Below are positions 1 to 5,425 of a stretch of DNA of 7,686 bases, piece after piece (the first letter of the stretch is position 1; each line of letters opens with the position of its first letter). Source of the DNA: Acidobacteriota bacterium (GTDB lineage: Bacteria; Acidobacteriota; UBA6911); NCBI GenBank assembly GCA_023265215.1, contig JAHFUH010000254.1, forward strand, positions 1-7,686. Reading direction: 5' to 3'. The notes beneath the pieces are model-generated. The model was not told the DNA's origin, ran no database searches, and was given only the letters and a program-made list of their open reading frames with translations. A program made the position numbers and the translations under genes.

Positions 1-182
1 ATAAAGCGGCCGTAGATTCCGATTGGGCCCTTTCAAAGGAGAGATCAATCACAGCTGTTCCCACCTTTGTTTTGAATCAAGATAGACTGATTGGCGCACA
101 ACCTTACGAAGCCTTGCAGGAGTTCATGGAAGCGAATGGAGTCAAAAGAAGGGCATTTCATACCAAGGGAGAGCAAGGCTAG
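1..182 (+). CDS. DsbA-family (FrnE-like) thiol oxidoreductase, C-terminal fragment
   Basis: Only the last 59 codons are inside the window; reading starts at base 3 and the gene continues upstream. The segment ITAVPTFVLNQDRLIGAQP matches the end of the thioredoxin fold in DsbA/FrnE-type disulfide oxidoreductases. It has the cis-proline loop (A-V-P-T, about residues 18-21 of the visible part), a beta strand, then the G-A-Q-P turn and the final helix (YEALQEFMEANG). In this family the N-terminal half carries the CXXC active site, which cannot be checked here. FrnE-like members are usually cytoplasmic and act in thiol-disulfide exchange or in polyketide-related isomerisation. The dihydrouridine synthase gene starts 50 bases after the stop on the same strand, so the two may be cotranscribed. 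The family call is fairly sure; the exact subfamily is not. Confidence 0.8.
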   Translation, partial: KAAVDSDWALSKERSITAVPTFVLNQDRLIGAQPYEALQEFMEANGVKRRAFHTKGEQG

Positions 183-232
183 CGCTTTCGGCGCCCCGGC
201 ACCGCATAGGCTGCTGTGGTAATATCAGCTTT

Positions 233-1372
233 GTGTCCATACCAGATTCCCCAGCAGGAGATACACTCCCAGCCCCTGACGATGCTTCTATTGTGGATCC
301 ATCTCCACGTCTCTCATCATCTAATAATCCAAAACTCTCTCCACCAGATGCCGATAACCTGGATTCTGCCAGGCTTTATGATGGCGGGAAATTCAAATCC
401 ATCAGCCTCAATGGCAAGATCATCGCACCAGCCCTCTTCCTGGCCCCCATGGCTGGGATAACTAACTCCGCCTTCCGGCGGCTCCTGTCCGATTTCGGGG
501 GATACGGGGCACTCACCACCGAGATGCTTTCGGCTTCGGCATTCCTCAACGAGGACACTGCCAAATCCGCATTCTCCAAGCGCCGTGATTGCGAAGGGCT
601 CGTCATATACCAGCTGCGCATTTCCGGCAAAGAGGACATTGAAGCAACTTTTGCAAAACTTGAGGCCCAGAATCCTGCGGCCATTGATTTAAACCTTGGC
701 TGTCCCGCCCCCGAGATTCAGCATCAAGCTTCCGGCGCCGCGTTATTCCGGGATTTCGAACGCCTCAAGCAGGTTTTGAAGCGGATCCGCGCCTGCTACA
801 AAGGCACTCTCACCGTAAAGTGCCGATTGGGGGATGACCCGGAGCGTTGGCGGGAATCCTTTCTGGATCGACTGAGACTCTTTGAAGATTCCGATATCCA
901 CTGCATCACCGTTCATCCCCGTTTCTCCACGGAAAAGCTTAAAAGGCGTGCACGGTGGCAAGAATTCTCCTGGATTGCCTCCCAGACCATGCTGCCTGTA
1001 ATCGGCAACGGGGATATCCGCTCCTTGCGGGATGTCCAGGATAACCCGGACTATTTCGATCCTCTCGCGGGTCTTATGTTGGGCCGCATCGTTGCCCAGA
1101 AGCCCTGGATATTCCGCGAATTCGCCGGGCACTCCCCCCAGAAAATCCAGTATTCGGAAGTCTGGGACCGTTTATATCGATATACTTCGGAAGATTTACC
1201 ACCCGAGCGGGCCTTCGGCCGCATGAAAGAGTTCACAAGCTACTTTTCAGGGAACTTTTTTTTCGGTCATGAACTGTATAAGGGAATCCAAAAAGCCCGC
1301 AACGTCTTTGAGGTCCGCGATGCGGCCATGCGATTCCTGGAGTCCAATCCACAATTGGCCGGTGTTCAATAA
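233..1372 (+). CDS. dus: tRNA-dihydrouridine synthase family protein
   Basis: This is a flavin (FMN) enzyme that reduces specific uridines of tRNA to dihydrouridine using NADPH. The TIM-barrel motifs appear in order: L-A-P-M-A-G for FMN binding (residues 70-75), N-L-G-C-P with the presumed catalytic Cys157, T-V-K-C-R-L-G with Lys196, V-H-P-R with His228, I-G-N-G-D-I (257-262), and L-G-R followed by PWIF (283-294). The C-terminal helical tRNA-binding domain follows. The product is 379 residues, longer than usual because about 60 Pro/Ser/Asp-rich residues precede the barrel. The only in-frame starts before the barrel are GTG at 233 and GTG at 293, as Met73 lies inside the FMN motif. Neither has a clear Shine-Dalgarno sequence, so the start is uncertain. 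The segment after His228 (FSTEKLKRRARW) differs from the usual H-G-R-T pattern of DusB, so its target uridine cannot be predicted. Confidence 0.93.
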   Translation: MSIPDSPAGDTLPAPDDASIVDPSPRLSSSNNPKLSPPDADNLDSARLYDGGKFKSISLNGKIIAPALFLAPMAGITNSAFRRLLSDFGGYGALTTEMLSASAFLNEDTAKSAFSKRRDCEGLVIYQLRISGKEDIEATFAKLEAQNPAAIDLNLGCPAPEIQHQASGAALFRDFERLKQVLKRIRACYKGTLTVKCRLGDDPERWRESFLDRLRLFEDSDIHCITVHPRFSTEKLKRRARWQEFSWIASQTMLPVIGNGDIRSLRDVQDNPDYFDPLAGLMLGRIVAQKPWIFREFAGHSPQKIQYSEVWDRLYRYTSEDLPPERAFGRMKEFTSYFSGNFFFGHELYKGIQKARNVFEVRDAAMRFLESNPQLAGVQ

Positions 1373-1400
1373 TGCAAGCCCGATAGATACCTGCTTCCCA

Positions 1401-1449
1401 ATACCGGTTGTGTTCTGGTAGTGAATGTGGCGGGACTGGCCGGTATACT
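1401..1449 (+). promoter_or_regulatory. Possible promoter and 7-bp inverted repeat upstream of the alcohol dehydrogenase gene
   Basis: TATACT at 1444-1449 matches five of six bases of the sigma70 -10 box and lies 24 bases before the ATG at 1474. The best -35 at normal spacing (GTGAAT, 1421-1426) is poor. An inverted repeat, ATACCGG at 1401-1407 and CCGGTAT at 1440-1446, overlaps the -10 box and could be an activator or repressor site. The 101-base gap after the dus stop shows no strong terminator. The -10 is seen in the sequence; its use is inferred. Confidence 0.35.
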
Positions 1450-1473
1450 TAAATCGAAAGGGTGGAGAACAAG

Positions 1474-2556
1474 ATGAACAAAACAGAAGCAAAAGCAGAA
1501 ACGTTTCCCTCAAAGGGGTTCGCGGCCCGGAGCGCAACTTCGGAGCTCGGCCCATATACAGTTCAACGGCGCACTCCGCGAGCGGAGGATGTCCAGATCG
1601 AAATCTTATATTGCGGCGTCTGTCATTCGGATTTGCACACCGTGCGTAACGAATGGAGCGCCTTCGTATCGACTGTTTATCCCTGTGTACCCGGCCACGA
1701 AATTGTCGGGCGCGTGGTGAAGGTGGGAAGCGCAGTCAAGAAATTCAAGGAAGGGGATATCGCCGCAGTGGGTTGCATGGTCGACTCCTGCCGTAAATGC
1801 CCCAGCTGTCTCGCCGGAGAGGAGCAGTATTGCGACAATTTCTGTACTCTGACTTACAACAGCGAGGATAAGTTTCTTGGTGGCGTCACCTACGGCGGCT
1901 ATTCGGACAGCGTTGTCGTCGATGAAGGGTTTGTGCTGCGCGTTCCCAACGGACTTGATCCGGCCGGTACTGCGCCGTTGCTCTGCGCCGGCATCACAAC
2001 ATACTCGCCGCTGCGCCATTGGAACGTCGGTAAAGGACAGAAGGTGGGGATTGTCGGCCTGGGCGGATTAGGTCACATGGGACTTAAATTGGCCAAAGCA
2101 TTCGGCGCTCGCGTCGCGCTATTCACTACCTCGCCGAATAAAACCGCCGATGCCATCCGGCTTGGCGCCGACGAAGTGATCTTGTCCACAAACAATACCG
2201 CGCTGCAAAAACATGCCGGCAGCTTTGATTTCATTCTGGATACAGCTTCCGCGGACCATGATGTAAACGCTTATCTTCAATTGCTGAAAGTGAACGGAAC
2301 GATGACGCTGGTCGGCGCGCCACCGAAGCCGCTCGGTGTGTCTTCGTTCGGCTTGATTATGAAACGGCGCCAGTTGGCGGGTTCGGCAATCGGCGGAATT
2401 CGCGAGACTCAGGAGATGCTGGATTTCTGCGGCGAGAAGGGAATCACCTCCGATATCGAACTGATCAGGATCCAGCAAATAAACGAAGCCTACGAACGCC
2501 TGTTGAAGAGCGACGTGAAGTACCGGTTTGTCATCGATATGGCATCCCTTCGATAA
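1474..2556 (+). CDS. yahK: Zinc-dependent NADPH alcohol dehydrogenase / aldehyde reductase, YahK-like
   Basis: This is a cytoplasmic medium-chain dehydrogenase of the cinnamyl-alcohol-dehydrogenase/YahK group, which reduces a wide range of aldehydes to alcohols with NADPH. With the ATG at 1474 it has 360 residues, a normal length. Catalytic zinc ligands are Cys47 (in C-G-V-C-H-S-D), His75 with Glu76 (P-G-H-E) and Cys171 (L-L-C-A-G-I-T). Structural zinc cysteines are 106, 109, 112 and 120. The Rossmann motif G-L-G-G-L-G is at 195-200. The following strand ends in F-T-T-S (217-220) instead of an acidic residue, which indicates NADPH over NADH. The segments PLLCAGITTYSPLRHW, IGGIRETQEMLDFC and VKYRFVID are near-identical to E. 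coli YahK as I remember it. The ATG is preferred over an in-frame GTG at 1462 because GGAG (1464-1467) lies six bases before it and overlaps that GTG. It is probably an aldehyde detoxification enzyme. Confidence 0.95.
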   Translation: MNKTEAKAETFPSKGFAARSATSELGPYTVQRRTPRAEDVQIEILYCGVCHSDLHTVRNEWSAFVSTVYPCVPGHEIVGRVVKVGSAVKKFKEGDIAAVGCMVDSCRKCPSCLAGEEQYCDNFCTLTYNSEDKFLGGVTYGGYSDSVVVDEGFVLRVPNGLDPAGTAPLLCAGITTYSPLRHWNVGKGQKVGIVGLGGLGHMGLKLAKAFGARVALFTTSPNKTADAIRLGADEVILSTNNTALQKHAGSFDFILDTASADHDVNAYLQLLKVNGTMTLVGAPPKPLGVSSFGLIMKRRQLAGSAIGGIRETQEMLDFCGEKGITSDIELIRIQQINEAYERLLKSDVKYRFVIDMASLR

Positions 2557-2557
2557 A

Positions 2558-2590
2558 TCCGCATTCGCAGTCTGGTAACGGCGAATCGGA
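2558..2590 (+). terminator. Hairpin directly after the alcohol dehydrogenase stop codon
   Basis: TCCG-C-ATTCGC (2558-2568) pairs with GCGAATCGGA (2581-2590), giving ten base pairs with one bulged C and a 12-base loop, starting two bases after the stop. No T-run follows, so it is not a classic intrinsic terminator. It may be a weak terminator or a 3' end stabiliser. Confidence 0.35.
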
Positions 2591-2627
2591 ATGGGGTTAA
2601 TTCCTGCTTCTTATGATTTGATCCTGT

Positions 2628-2636
2628 TGGTACAAT
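2628..2636 (+). promoter_or_regulatory. Extended -10 promoter upstream of the S1-domain gene
   Basis: TGGTACAAT at 2628-2636 fits an extended -10 element (TGn plus TACAAT, five of six matches). A weak -35 candidate TTCTTA lies 17 bases upstream at 2608-2613. Transcription from about 2643 would give a leader of roughly 60 bases before the GTG at 2706. With the hairpin after the preceding gene, this suggests the S1 gene has its own transcript. Confidence 0.45.
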
Positions 2637-2705
2637 CGATTTTGTTCGTGCATGCGCCGATGAAGGACTGCCGCGGGCAAAAACCAATTGACGGAGGAGC
2701 ATGTT

Positions 2706-4139
2706 GTGAGTGATCCGGAGGAAGAAGACTTTGCCGCAATGTTCGAGGCTTCGCTTCAAACCAGGCACCTCGAAAAGGGCGAACCAGTTGAAGGCAGCAT
2801 CGTCGCTATCGGCCCGGAGGTTGCCCTGGTCGACGTTGGAGGCAAGGGGGAAGCGGTCATCAATGTCGACGAATTGAAGAACAGTGAAGGCGAGATCGAA
2901 GTCGCCGTTGGCGATCGCATTCAGGCGATGGTGGTGTCTACGGCAGGTGGAGTGACCCTCTCCCGAAGACTGGCGGGATCGGCCGCGACTGATCGGCAGT
3001 TCGAGGATGCTTTTCACAGCGGCCTGCCGGTGGAAGGAAAGGTTGAACGGGAGATAAAGGGCGGCTACGAAGTGCGCATTGGCCGCCAGCGCGCGTTCTG
3101 CCCGATTTCCCAGATCAACGTCCGCGGAGCGGACGCGTTGGCGCATGAAGGGAATATCTACCAATTCCGGATTATTGAATACAAGGACGGCGGCTCCAAC
3201 ATCGTCGTCTCCCGGCGGGCGCTCCTCGAAGACGAGCAGCGGGCGAACGCCACCGCCATCCGCGAAAAGATCGTCGCCGGAGCTGTTCTGACCGGCCGTG
3301 TCACCTCCATCCGCGACTTCGGGGCGTTCGTCGATCTGGGCGCCGGTGTCCAGGGTCTGGTCCACGTATCCGAAATGTCGTGGTCTCGCGTGGCCTCCCC
3401 TTCGGAGATAGTCAAACCGGGCGAGGAGATTACGGTCAAGGTCCTGCGTGTAGATGAGGACAAGCAGAAGATCTCGCTTGGGTTGAAGCAGCTCTCTGAC
3501 GACCCCTGGTCGAAGGTAGGAGATTCGTACGAAGTAGGCCAGCGGCGGTCGGGCCGGGTCACCCGTGTCGCTGAGTTCGGCGCCTTCGTGGAACTCGAAC
3601 CGGGAATCGAAGCGCTGGCCCATACTTCCACATTCGCACCAACCCTATCGGGTGGCTGGTCGAGCCAAGTCGCTCCGGGGATGATGGGCACATTCGAGAT
3701 TCTGTCCATCAGCCTTGAGCAGAAACGGATCGGAGTAGCCCTAATCGTGGAGGGCTCGGCACCCGCTAAGGCGACTGCGGGAGGCCAGATCGGCATCGTC
3801 CCGGGAGCACGCCTGACCGGAAAGGTCGATCGACATGAGAAATTTGGGGTCTTCGTCTTCCTGGCCCCCGGTCGTACGGGTCTCATCCCATTGGGCGAAA
3901 CCGGCATCGCAAAGGAAAGCGACGTCCAACGATCCTTTCCGGTCGGGGCGGACGTTGAGGTCATCGTGCTCGAAGTCGATCCGTCAGGCCGGCGTATCCG
4001 CCTGAGCGCGAAGGCGGTGACGGAGGCTCGCGAGACCGAGGAATTGCGCGAGTGGACGGAACGCCAGACGCCTCCTGCCGAGGGGTTTGGGACACTCGCC
4101 GATAAGCTTCGCTCGGCGTTAAATCCGAAAAAGAAGTGA
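2706..4139 (+). CDS. Protein with five S1 RNA-binding domains (ribosomal protein S1-like)
   Basis: The 477-residue product consists of S1/OB-fold repeats at about residues 26-88, 107-172, 192-262, 277-347 and 366-436, with a short charged C-terminus (FGTLADKL, then a KKK end). The third repeat is the most canonical (D-F-G-A-F-V-D-L-G ... GLVHVSEMSW). The fourth (E-F-G-A-F-V-E-L) is close to it, and the first two resemble the ribosome-binding N-terminal domains of S1. E. coli S1 has six repeats, so this is a shorter form of the kind found in many phyla. The likely role is binding single-stranded mRNA and assisting translation initiation; a non-ribosomal RNA-binding role is possible. The start is set by GGAGGAG at 2693-2699, six bases before the GTG at 2706. 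A TTG at 2688 is in frame but lies upstream of that site. The gene is visibly GC-richer than the right half of the window. Confidence 0.92.
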   Translation: MSDPEEEDFAAMFEASLQTRHLEKGEPVEGSIVAIGPEVALVDVGGKGEAVINVDELKNSEGEIEVAVGDRIQAMVVSTAGGVTLSRRLAGSAATDRQFEDAFHSGLPVEGKVEREIKGGYEVRIGRQRAFCPISQINVRGADALAHEGNIYQFRIIEYKDGGSNIVVSRRALLEDEQRANATAIREKIVAGAVLTGRVTSIRDFGAFVDLGAGVQGLVHVSEMSWSRVASPSEIVKPGEEITVKVLRVDEDKQKISLGLKQLSDDPWSKVGDSYEVGQRRSGRVTRVAEFGAFVELEPGIEALAHTSTFAPTLSGGWSSQVAPGMMGTFEILSISLEQKRIGVALIVEGSAPAKATAGGQIGIVPGARLTGKVDRHEKFGVFVFLAPGRTGLIPLGETGIAKESDVQRSFPVGADVEVIVLEVDPSGRRIRLSAKAVTEARETEELREWTERQTPPAEGFGTLADKLRSALNPKKK

Positions 4140-4162
4140 CCTGCCGGCTATGGATTCAGTGA

Positions 4163-4197
4163 CAAAGTAAACGCGGCGCCCCGCCGCGTCTACTTTG
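4163..4197. terminator. Strong hairpin between convergent genes, probable bidirectional terminator
   Basis: Arms 4163-4178 and 4182-4197 pair over 16 positions with one A-C mismatch (4170/4190) and a three-base CCC loop. It lies 24 bases after the S1 stop and 64 bases after the end of the small - strand gene, so it separates two convergent transcripts. The A/T-rich base of the stem (CAAAGTA with TACTTTG) gives only three T residues on either strand and no further T-run follows, so termination may be inefficient or Rho-assisted. Confidence 0.55.
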
Positions 4198-4221
4198 AAG
4201 CCCAAATTTCGGAGCAGCCAT

Positions 4222-4239
4222 CGGCAATGAATGCCGTTT
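4222..4239 (+). terminator. Weak second hairpin in the convergent gap
   Basis: CGGCA (4222-4226) and TGCCG (4232-4236) form a 5-bp stem with a 5-base loop, followed by TTT at 4237-4239. The structure is small and could be chance. It may support the larger hairpin just upstream. Confidence 0.2.
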
Positions 4240-4260
4240 AAACTCGATATTACCTTGCCG

Positions 4261-4548
4261 TCATCTTCGTCCTGAAACACGAACCCTTCGTGAAGACCTT
4301 TGTTTCAATGGCGCCCATCGCCTCTGAATGTTCTCCTGCCCCATCTCCCTTAGTCTGCGGGCTCCCTTTGACAAACCCAATCGATGGCCTTTGAAGACTA
4401 CAGACGAAACCTGGCGCTTGAGTTTCCTGGCGATCTCGGCATTGCTATGGGCACGATAAAGGCGTTTTAAGATGGAGACTTCCTCCCTTGTCCATCGTGG
4501 ACGCACTTGAATACGACTTGCCTTGGTTTTCCTGGTGCTTTGAGGCAT
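4261..4548 (-). CDS. Small basic SANT/Myb-like helix-turn-helix protein
   Basis: The 95-residue protein is very rich in Arg and Lys, with basic tails at both ends. Its centre, W-T-R-E-E-V-S-I-L-K-R-L-Y (19-31) followed by S-N-A-E-I-A-R-K-L (35-43) and a recognition-like helix around QVSSVVFKGHRLGL (46-59), has the helix spacing of a SANT/Myb or related HTH fold, including the leading tryptophan and acidic pair. The likely function is DNA binding, as a small transcription factor or architectural protein; no enzymatic motif is visible. The ATG at 4548 is chosen because AAGGAG lies eight bases before it. An ATG six codons upstream overlaps that site. It has its own strong promoter and stands alone between the S1 gene (convergent) and the receiver gene (same strand). 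The fold assignment is moderately sure; the target is unknown. Confidence 0.75.
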   Translation of the reverse strand: MPQSTRKTKASRIQVRPRWTREEVSILKRLYRAHSNAEIARKLKRQVSSVVFKGHRLGLSKGARRLREMGQENIQRRWAPLKQRSSRRVRVSGRR

Positions 4549-4569
4549 TTTAAACACTCCTTGCATATC

Positions 4570-4588
4570 TAAATAGTATTCCTATTTA
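4570..4588. promoter_or_regulatory. Palindrome at the predicted transcription start, candidate operator
   Basis: TAAATAG (4570-4576) and CTATTTA (4582-4588) form a perfect 7-bp inverted repeat with a 5-base spacer, placed over the predicted start of the SANT/Myb-like gene transcript. Binding here would block transcription, which would suit autoregulation. AT-rich sequence makes chance palindromes more likely, so this is a candidate only. Confidence 0.35.
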
Positions 4589-4591
4589 TAA

Positions 4592-4620
4592 TTTATACCT
4601 ATTATGCATTCTATTTTCAA
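4592..4620 (-). promoter_or_regulatory. Near-consensus sigma70 promoter of the SANT/Myb-like gene
   Basis: On the - strand, TTGAAA (4620-4615) and TATAAA (4597-4592) are separated by exactly 17 bases, each with five of six consensus matches. Transcription would begin near 4585, about 37 bases before the ATG at 4548. The surrounding 80 bases are strikingly AT-rich compared with the flanking genes. Confidence 0.7.
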
Positions 4621-4640
4621 TATGCAATCATATTTAAACT

Positions 4641-4653
4641 GCCACGATGTGGC
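4641..4653 (-). terminator. Small hairpin downstream of the receiver gene
   Basis: GCCAC and GTGGC pair with a 3-base loop; read on the - strand the stem is followed by AGTTTAAAT. It lies between the receiver gene and the promoter of the next gene on the same strand, where a terminator is expected, but the stem is only five base pairs and the T-run is short. The rest of the 180-base gap (4549-4728) holds the promoter region described above and an A-rich stretch (+ strand), and I see no gene in it. Confidence 0.25.
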
Positions 4654-4728
4654 GCTGCAGATTGCGAAAGCTTCAAGGAAATTGGTTTTTGATTTGTGCC
4701 CCAAAAGGCATCAAAAAAGGCAAGTACC

Positions 4729-5118
4729 CTAAATGGGCCCTTTCGATTTCTCGCATGCATGGATTGCCGCAATCAAGCGCTCGGGCGGTTCCTCTTTAGT
4801 AAGGTAGTCAACCGCGCCGGCTTTTCGCATTTCAGCGGCAAACTCTTCATTATCGTGGGCTGAAAGCCCAATCACGCAAATGTTCGGATTTTCCGAAACG
4901 ATCTTCCTCGTCGCCTCGTACCCGCTGACTTGAGGCAACCCAAGATCCATTACCACCACATCAGGCTTTAGTAGTCGTGCCAATTCCACAACCGAAAGGC
5001 CGTCTCCCGCTTCCCCGATAACCTGCATATCGGGCTGTTCATGAAGGAGCTTTGCCAGGCCTTTGCGCAATACCTGATGATCGTCCGCAAGCAGAACCCT
5101 TATTTTGTTGTTTGCCAT
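4729..5118 (-). CDS. Stand-alone response regulator receiver domain protein
   Basis: The 129-residue protein is a complete CheY-like receiver domain with no output domain. It shows the acidic pair Asp12-Asp13 (L-L-A-D-D-H), the phosphoacceptor Asp58 (V-V-M-D-L-G-L-P), Ser86 in the Thr/Ser switch position (G-L-S-A-H-D) and the conserved Lys108 (Y-L-T-K). The sequence is closest to the receivers of NarL/LuxR-type regulators, so it may be a regulator that lost its HTH, or a relay domain signalling through protein contacts. The start at 5118 is supported by AAAGGA seven bases upstream. An ATG at 5196 would add 26 unrelated residues without a good ribosome binding site. No histidine kinase is in the window. 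It lies on the same strand as the ADP-ribosylglycohydrolase and nuclease genes, 95 bases after the ARPP-1-like remnant. A functional link with them is unproven. Confidence 0.9.
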   Translation of the reverse strand: MANNKIRVLLADDHQVLRKGLAKLLHEQPDMQVIGEAGDGLSVVELARLLKPDVVVMDLGLPQVSGYEATRKIVSENPNICVIGLSAHDNEEFAAEMRKAGAVDYLTKEEPPERLIAAIHACEKSKGPI

Positions 5119-5213
5119 GAATAGGTCCTTTTTTATACACCTGATTTTCTGCCGTGGATTCATCGCCCGTTTGTCCGGCTCCATTTTGCCTGACATAAAT
5201 GGCGGACCCTTTC

Positions 5214-5336
5214 TTATGAACTGAACCAGGAATCTTTGTTCAAATGACTGCTGAACAACGGAAAAACTGTCAGATTCCGGAACTGCATGGGTTCGCCAAC
5301 CCGGATACCGGATATTGCATCCACTATCCTTTGCAT
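5214..5336 (-). pseudogene. Truncated ARPP-1-like gene, N-terminal remnant
   Basis: A reading frame of 40 codons begins at the ATG at 5336, with an excellent ribosome binding site (AAAGGAGG four bases upstream). Its product starts MQRIVDAISGIRVGEP and continues QFRNLTVFPLF before changing to a short unrelated tail and a stop at 5214. The V-G-E-P ... N-L-T-V-F-P-L pattern matches, from memory, the start of ARPP-1 domain proteins, which are normally several hundred residues and named for association with ADP-ribosylglycohydrolases. An ADP-ribosylglycohydrolase lies two genes upstream on the same strand, which supports the call. I found no continuation of the family in the other two frames before the receiver gene, so most of the gene seems deleted instead of simply frameshifted. 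The 307 bases between receiver gene and nuclease gene (5119-5425) hold nothing else that I can identify. A real 40-residue peptide is the alternative. Confidence 0.5.
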
Positions 5337-5425
5337 ATGCCCTCCTTTTGCGGCGCCCGGACTGTATCGGAAATGAGTGACATCCCGGATCATTCTGCCG
5401 AAGGCAACCACGGATTACAGGCGAT

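Larger units (their letters stand above)
4561..4627. repeat. 8-bp inverted repeat flanking the promoter
   Basis: TTGCATAT (4561-4568) and ATATGCAA (4620-4627) are exact reverse complements on either side of the promoter region. A related ATGCAT palindrome lies at 4604-4609 between the -35 and -10 boxes. The three ATGCA-containing sites could be binding sites for a single regulator. Confidence 0.35.

Noticed and set aside
743..1132. Open frame on the - strand inside the dihydrouridine synthase gene
   Set aside because: No family features and no ribosome binding site; it is a shadow of the dus coding frame. The - strand frames at 376-684 and 1606-2019 were rejected for the same reason.
2490..3623. 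Long open frame on the - strand opposite the S1-domain gene
   Set aside because: It lies opposite a clear gene, its product has no recognisable motif, and it is explained by GC-rich codon bias in the real gene. The same holds for the - strand frame at 3158-3964.
5119..5213. TATAAA (- strand) just upstream of the receiver gene as a promoter
   Set aside because: It lies so close to the ATG that transcription would start at or inside the ribosome binding site, and there is no matching -35 box.
5289..5302. GGGTT/AACCC hairpin resembling a T-arm of a tRNA
   Set aside because: No acceptor, D or anticodon stems can be drawn around it, and it falls inside the ARPP-1-like frame. No tRNA or CRISPR array was seen anywhere in the window.
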